Below are positions 59,699-64,000 of a DNA stretch of 64,000 nt, piece after piece. This DNA comes from Polytrichum commune (lineage: Eukaryota; Streptophyta; Polytrichopsida; Polytrichales; Polytrichaceae): assembly GCA_950295325.1 (NCBI GenBank), contig OX485803.1, positions 16,058,001-16,122,000 of the forward strand, given 5' to 3'. The translations under genes and the position numbers were made by a program. How positions within the stretch are numbered: the first letter of the stretch is position 1; every line of letters starts with the position of its first letter. Under the pieces are notes generated by a model, which saw only the letters and a list, made by a program, of their open reading frames with translations, did not search any database and was not told the DNA's origin.

Positions 59699-61409
59699 CT
59701 CCGAACCTGAGAAATTGGCATATGGAGAATTTTATATGCCAATGCCTGCGTAACATCCTTCGAGATGGAATCCTCATCTCTCAAAGGTACCGGGTTTTTA
59801 GCCCCAACAACAGTGGTGTCTACCAGTCCAAATGAGAGAGGTAAACGTGCTTGACCAATTTGATCCGCAGGTCCGGCATGGCGAGGATGTGGCACCTCAT
59901 TGCTACCACCACTCGTGGAAGCCACCGCATCTGCCAATGTTTGTGAGCGGGTAGAAGCCACCGCCACCACCTCTCCAGCTGCTCCAAACATATACATGTC
60001 CGAGCCCGAGGTGCCACCACCCATATGCGGCTCATAAATCTGAGCAAAAGACGCAGAAGATTTGAGCTTTTGCTCAAGTTTTGCTACCTTAGCCTCCAGA
60101 CTCTGCTCCCGTGGAGATCTGCCAGTGACATAACTGGCAGGCCGCATCGCAGGATGAAGTTGGAAACAATGATCCACATCGTGATTAGTGCCACCACAAT
60201 GGCTACATTTAAATTGTCTCTTCCTAGAATTTTCCCCCGCCTTTACTAGTTCTACCTTTTGTTTTAATTTTCCTAAAGGCTGGGTCTTCTTCCTCTTCGG
60301 ACAATTGGGATCATTCTTCAAATGACCAGATTCTCCACAACCCCAACAATGCAAAATCTTTTGCTCCTTGACGGGTTGAGCCTCAGCTAAACTACTAGTA
60401 GTTGTGACAATTCTTCTTGGTTTCGGACTCTCTGTCATCCAAAATACCATATCCGTGGCATCATGTTGGCAAAGAGCCCGATCACATCTCTCAACCACAG
60501 CAAACGTTTGTGCAAGCGTAGCTCGGCCCTCGTAGTCGAGGATAATCCGAGGTGATGCCAACTCAAGTAGCCGCTTGTCAATCTTAGACAAAAAGATTTT
60601 AACAAGCTGACTCTCAGCAAAAATACCTCCCGACTCCACAGCAAATCGCGCGAGTCGCGTATACATGGTCCGTAGAGTATCATCCTTCTCTCGGCGGAAA
60701 TCCTGGATGCGCTGCATCTGGTCTCGCCGAAACCCACCATACTCCACTTCCAAATGTGCGACAAATTCAGTAAGGGGATTAAACGGAGGTGGTGGACCAA
60801 CAGCCGTCAATGCTGCCTGTGTAGCACGTGCCATCCGTGAAAGGATAGCCATGCTACTGCCAGCACTATTGGCCCAAGTGCCAGTTCTTTGTCCTTAGAC
60901 TCCTCCGGCGATTCCTCCTCCTTTAAGGTGGGTGGAGCTAAGGTAGCAACCGCCCCATCTTTAAGGGCTGAAATAAGCTCAACCCGGGCCTCCCAATACT
61001 GCTCCACCTCCCGAAGGTGTCGCTGATGACCCTCTGTCCAGCGTTCGTAAGTTTGGAGTGCCTCATACTCCAAATGCTGAGGCAGAAGTTCAAAGGCATA
61101 CCAATCATTGAAATTGGAAGACCTTTGGCGTTTCTCCTTAATCCAGGTACGAAACCGGAGTTTCCAATCGGGCAAGGAAATGCCCCCAGCTCGACCTGAA
61201 AACCGATCACGCACTGAATTGTGGCGATCGTCCTCCATTTCGTCGAACGTGCCGACACTCCAAATCCGAAGCCTACTAGTAGTGTCCAACGCCGAAATAG
61301 GCTCAAAAGCCTCGTTGGTATCTACCTCTGGCTCAAGATTTGTGGTATGCACGTCCTCCAAGTAATCTGGTGATGAAGATCGATAATATCGGCTCCTAGT
61401 TTGCACCAT
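59695..61409 (-). pseudogene. Gag with two CCHC zinc knuckles (frameshifted)
   Basis: It starts at 61409 with ATG and a basic MVQTRSRYYRSSS terminus. The first frame ends at 60807 and the second (59695-60852) overlaps it, so a frameshift lies near 60850. The second frame has a gag capsid-like segment (NPLTEFVAHLEVEYGG, then FRREKDDTLRTMYTRL, around residues 25-67), as in plant retrotransposon gag (UBN2/RVT-gag type). Two knuckles follow: CWGCGESGHLKNDPNC (CX2CX4HX6C, slightly long) and CSHCGGTNHDVDHC (CX2CX4HX4C). A short coiled-coil-like SLEAKVAKLEQKLKSS follows the knuckles. Gag packages the RNA. Confidence 0.8.
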
Positions 61410-61479
61410 AAAATAATCACTTGAGTACCGGCAACTATCTACAAGGTAATGGCAACCTGCACCGGTTGCGGGCTATCTA

Positions 61480-62951
61480 AATGGCAATCCCTTGCCAAAT
61501 GCCAAGTGTTTATTTAGGCCTCCAGAACTCCAAAATTGTGCAAAGGTTTGAGATTGGTAATTAAAATTAAAAAATCAGCGTTGAAAATGTTAATTTCCAA
61601 GGTGATTATGGAATCCAATCAACAAACTAATTGCACCAATGGACTCCTAGGAAGATTTCACACAAATTAGGCTCAAATTTCACTCCGTTCGAAGTTAATT
61701 TGCTCCCAAAAACAAAAATCAGCGTTGAAATTAATAATTTCAGCAATGATTTTGAATTCCAATCAACAATCCAATTACACCATTGGATTCCTTGGCAAAT
61801 TTCACACAAGATAGGCTCAAATTTCACTCCAATCGGAGCTAGTATGCCCCCAAATTTGAACCTCAAAGTTTGTGAGAATTGGATGCCAAGTTTGAAAGGT
61901 GAAAGTAAAAATGTGAAAAAAATAAAATAAAAATATTTGTTTTAACTAAACAAAACTAAAACTAAAACTAAAACAAAATAAATATAAATAAATAAATAAA
62001 TAAAAAGGGTAAGGGCTTACCTTACCTGCCTGCCAGGGCCTGGCTGGCGCCCGCCCGCCCGTGGGGCCCGCCCGACGCCCGCCCGCCCCCAGCCCCGGCC
62101 CGGCCTGCGCCACCCGCCCCCGGTCCTCCCAGAATTGGAGCTCCAGGAGCTCCAAGAGGGTCCGGTGAGCTCCGGATCCGTCCAGAGCTCAACCAAAATT
62201 AAAAACAAATTGGATTTTAATTTTGGTTTGTGTTTGTGTTTGAATTAAACTTTGCTTTCACAATTTGCAAGCAAGAAAATGTGACTTGAGAATCTTGAGA
62301 CTAAATGGAATCTCAAGATTCAACCATCAACAATTGAAGAAAATACAAAGAGACAACAAAAGAAAAATGGGAAGATTTCTCTCAAAATCTTCTTGAGGGT
62401 TGCAAGAAATGACAAACTAAGCTTTCAAACACTTGTATCACTCATTTGCTCTCATTACTGGGCCATTCTAGCTCAGAAATACAACCAAAAATGAAAAATT
62501 TGAGCCATTGTTGTCAAGTATGAGGGTTTCTCTCTCCAAGCTTAAGAAACTAAAATGTCTTCTTACAAAGCTTAAGAAACTCTGAAATTCACACACAAGA
62601 GTCAAGCTATCTCTCACTCCACGAAGGGAGAATCCAAGAGTGCAAGTGGTGGAGAAAGAATGCAAAGGCTTTACTCATAATCTACTACACCATAGCCATG
62701 AGAAAGCAACAACAAGCTCTCTCTCTCTCAAAACACACTCACAAGACTTGACTTGACAACAATGGCAAGTCAAGAGGCCTTCCTCTCCATACAACCCCAA
62801 TCTTATGTGGAGGTCATCCATGGAGTGGATGAACAACTAACTAGGACTCCCAATGGAGTCCATTACTCATCCAAACACACATGGACTCCTAATGGAGTCC
62901 ATTTACTCCTAAATTGACGTGACTTAGCCCCCGATGTCACCTCACGTGACA
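61480..62951 (-). repeat. 5' LTR and leader of the minus-strand retroelement
   Basis: The outer end reads TGTCACGTGAGGTGACATC on the minus strand from 62951, beginning TG as LTRs do. Its downstream landmarks recur in the same order in the degenerate LTR at 18.2-19.6 kb. The inner boundary with CA and a primer-binding site could not be identified; no initiator-Met-type TGGTATCAGAG is present. The 61480 end is therefore approximate. A GC-rich block (62030-62120) and several AT-rich tetranucleotide runs lie inside. Confidence 0.6.
61571..61852. repeat. 144-bp tandem duplication in the retroelement leader/LTR
   Basis: Copy 1 starts at 61571 and copy 2 at 61715 with AAAATCAGCGTTGAAA. Both continue with CCAATCAACAA, CACCA.TGGA, TTTCACACAA and TAGGCTCAAATTTCACTCC. 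The copies differ by about 15-20 percent. They may be leader or LTR regulatory sequence of the element. Confidence 0.78.
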
Positions 62952-64000
62952 GACTCTTAAATCATTTGCCTTTGCGAAAATTAAATCAAATTCATCTCAT
63001 CAGGATGTGTGTCCAAAGAAATCTAATTCAAGCTGCATTGAAGGTGTTGAGTATGTGAAAATGTACCAGTTTTTATGAAGGTGAAGCGTCTCTCTCTCAT
63101 TATTACCTTTAAACTATATAAATAGTCAAGTGTGAAACTCTTAACAAATTGATTAGCCTCCTACAAAGTTTGGAATACTTAGTAGAATCTACACCTATGT
63201 CAGACAATATATTGTACTTAACCATGGGTTAATTAACCATAATTAAGGAAGTCATCATGCTCCACAATTTAGGGTTTCCGTGACCTTAAGGTACCCACTA
63301 CACCTTACTAAGCAAATACTTAAAGTGTAAACACGTCCATATGAAGACTCCTTTAAGTGTTGGGGGGGAGATAATACTTGGCTTAGTTTATTCATTGTGA
63401 CTTGGTAGATGCTAAGTGTGAAAGTGCATGGCATTTGGTGTACAAGAGGTTCTTACTATTCAATAAAGTTACACAATATATATGGCAAAAGAACATGTTT
63501 CTATGCCCAATTTTTTTTATTGAGTGTAAAGGTTTGCAACCTCTCAATAAACTAGATAGGTAAGATAAATGTGGTATATGAATTACTACTAAGCCTAATT
63601 GAAAACATATGACACACACCTTTCTAAAACATAATTGTATGTTTCGGTTGGTACAGGTGCAAGTGAGGCTAGCCCTTCACATTTGAACACCAGCAATAAT
63701 GCATTGCTCATGTTTGAATGGTCTTTTACTCTTGAAATATTACACTACTCAAAGTTATTATGTTGATGTGACTGGCACTTTGATGTATACACAAATTCCC
63801 AAATTGTACTTGAGGCATTGAGAATACTTTCTAGCAAATTAGGTACGTAAGCCTACATATCACATCATTGCTTTATTACTTGGTTGTAACAATATCATGT
63901 AATTATTGACCAAAATGCACGCATATGTTGGACCATCTTTGGAACTTAGTTGCCATAAGTGATGGATATTTGATACCAAGGCTTGTATCATAACATCACA
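62952..64000. other. Flank of the retroelement, no gene recognised
   Basis: The sequence is AT-rich with only short frames. No repeat partner elsewhere in the window was noticed. Confidence 0.45.

Larger units (their letters stand above)
54176..62951 (-). mobile_element. Ty3/Gypsy-type retroelement with DNA methyltransferase and PHD finger (degenerate)
   Basis: Read on the minus strand from 62951, the order is LTR, leader, gag with zinc knuckles, aspartic protease, cytosine-5 DNA methyltransferase, reverse transcriptase, RNase H, integrase and PHD finger. Integrase after RNase H defines Ty3/Gypsy order. Protease-methyltransferase-reverse transcriptase is not the usual layout of plant Gypsy elements. 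At least six frame changes or in-frame stops break the coding region and the 3' LTR is missing, so this copy is not autonomous. Codon-level conservation of every domain shows it descends from an element that used all of them. Short plus-strand frames across it are antisense shadows. Confidence 0.85.

Noticed and set aside
54265-61365. Several plus-strand frames of 60-90 codons
   Set aside because: All are antisense to recognisable gag or pol domains on the minus strand.
61410-61480. Primer-binding site and inner LTR boundary
   Set aside because: No 12-base or longer match to a common initiator tRNA 3' end was recognised beside a CA end, so neither was annotated.
1-64000. CRISPR arrays, rRNA genes, bacterial operons
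   Set aside because: Spliced plant genes and the repeat content show eukaryotic nuclear DNA. The tandem arrays seen (119-bp, 40-bp, 34-bp and 31-bp units) lack unique spacers.

Overview
This is nuclear DNA of a land plant. It has spliced genes with GT-AG introns of about 80 bp to several kb, chloroplast-type proteins, long AT-rich repeat-filled intergenic stretches, MITEs, a hAT-like remnant and a degenerate Ty3/Gypsy-type retroelement. Intron size and repeat load suggest a fairly large genome, perhaps a seed-free plant, but the sequence alone does not settle the lineage.

Layout. 1-6.6 kb: transposon debris, one MITE with a clear target-site duplication, a perfect-looking hairpin and microsatellites. 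6.7-10.0 kb (+): a six-exon STAY-GREEN (SGR) Mg-dechelatase gene. 10-22 kb: gene-poor, with a MITE, a 119-bp minisatellite, AT-rich blocks, a degenerate LTR carrying a nested foldback element, and a hAT transposase fragment. 22.7-27.4 kb (+): a seven-exon HAD-family phosphatidylglycerophosphate phosphatase (PGPP1/YqeG-like). 27.4-31.5 kb: repeats and a MITE. 31.5-43.1 kb (+): an 18-exon plastid RNase J with a C-terminal GT-1/trihelix-like domain. 45.6-48.9 kb (+): a three-exon F-box/kelch-like gene, followed by a six-copy tandem array of its last exon. 51.0-53.5 kb: a foldback element built of palindromic 40-bp units, and a Tourist-like MITE. 54.2-62.95 kb (-): the retroelement. 63-64 kb: nothing recognised.

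All four host genes lie on the plus strand. Every exon junction given for them was checked by hand for GT/AG (in order) and reading phase. SGR and RNase J both act in the plastid, and PGPP1 makes phosphatidylglycerol for organelle membranes. They look like unrelated neighbours rather than a functional cluster.

The most unusual object is the minus-strand retroelement. Its order is gag with two zinc knuckles, aspartic protease, cytosine-5 DNA methyltransferase, reverse transcriptase/RNase H, integrase, PHD finger. It therefore carries a DNA-methylation writer domain and a probable histone-reader domain. This copy is inactivated by frameshifts and stops. A related LTR at 18.2-19.6 kb shows the family has transposed more than once here.
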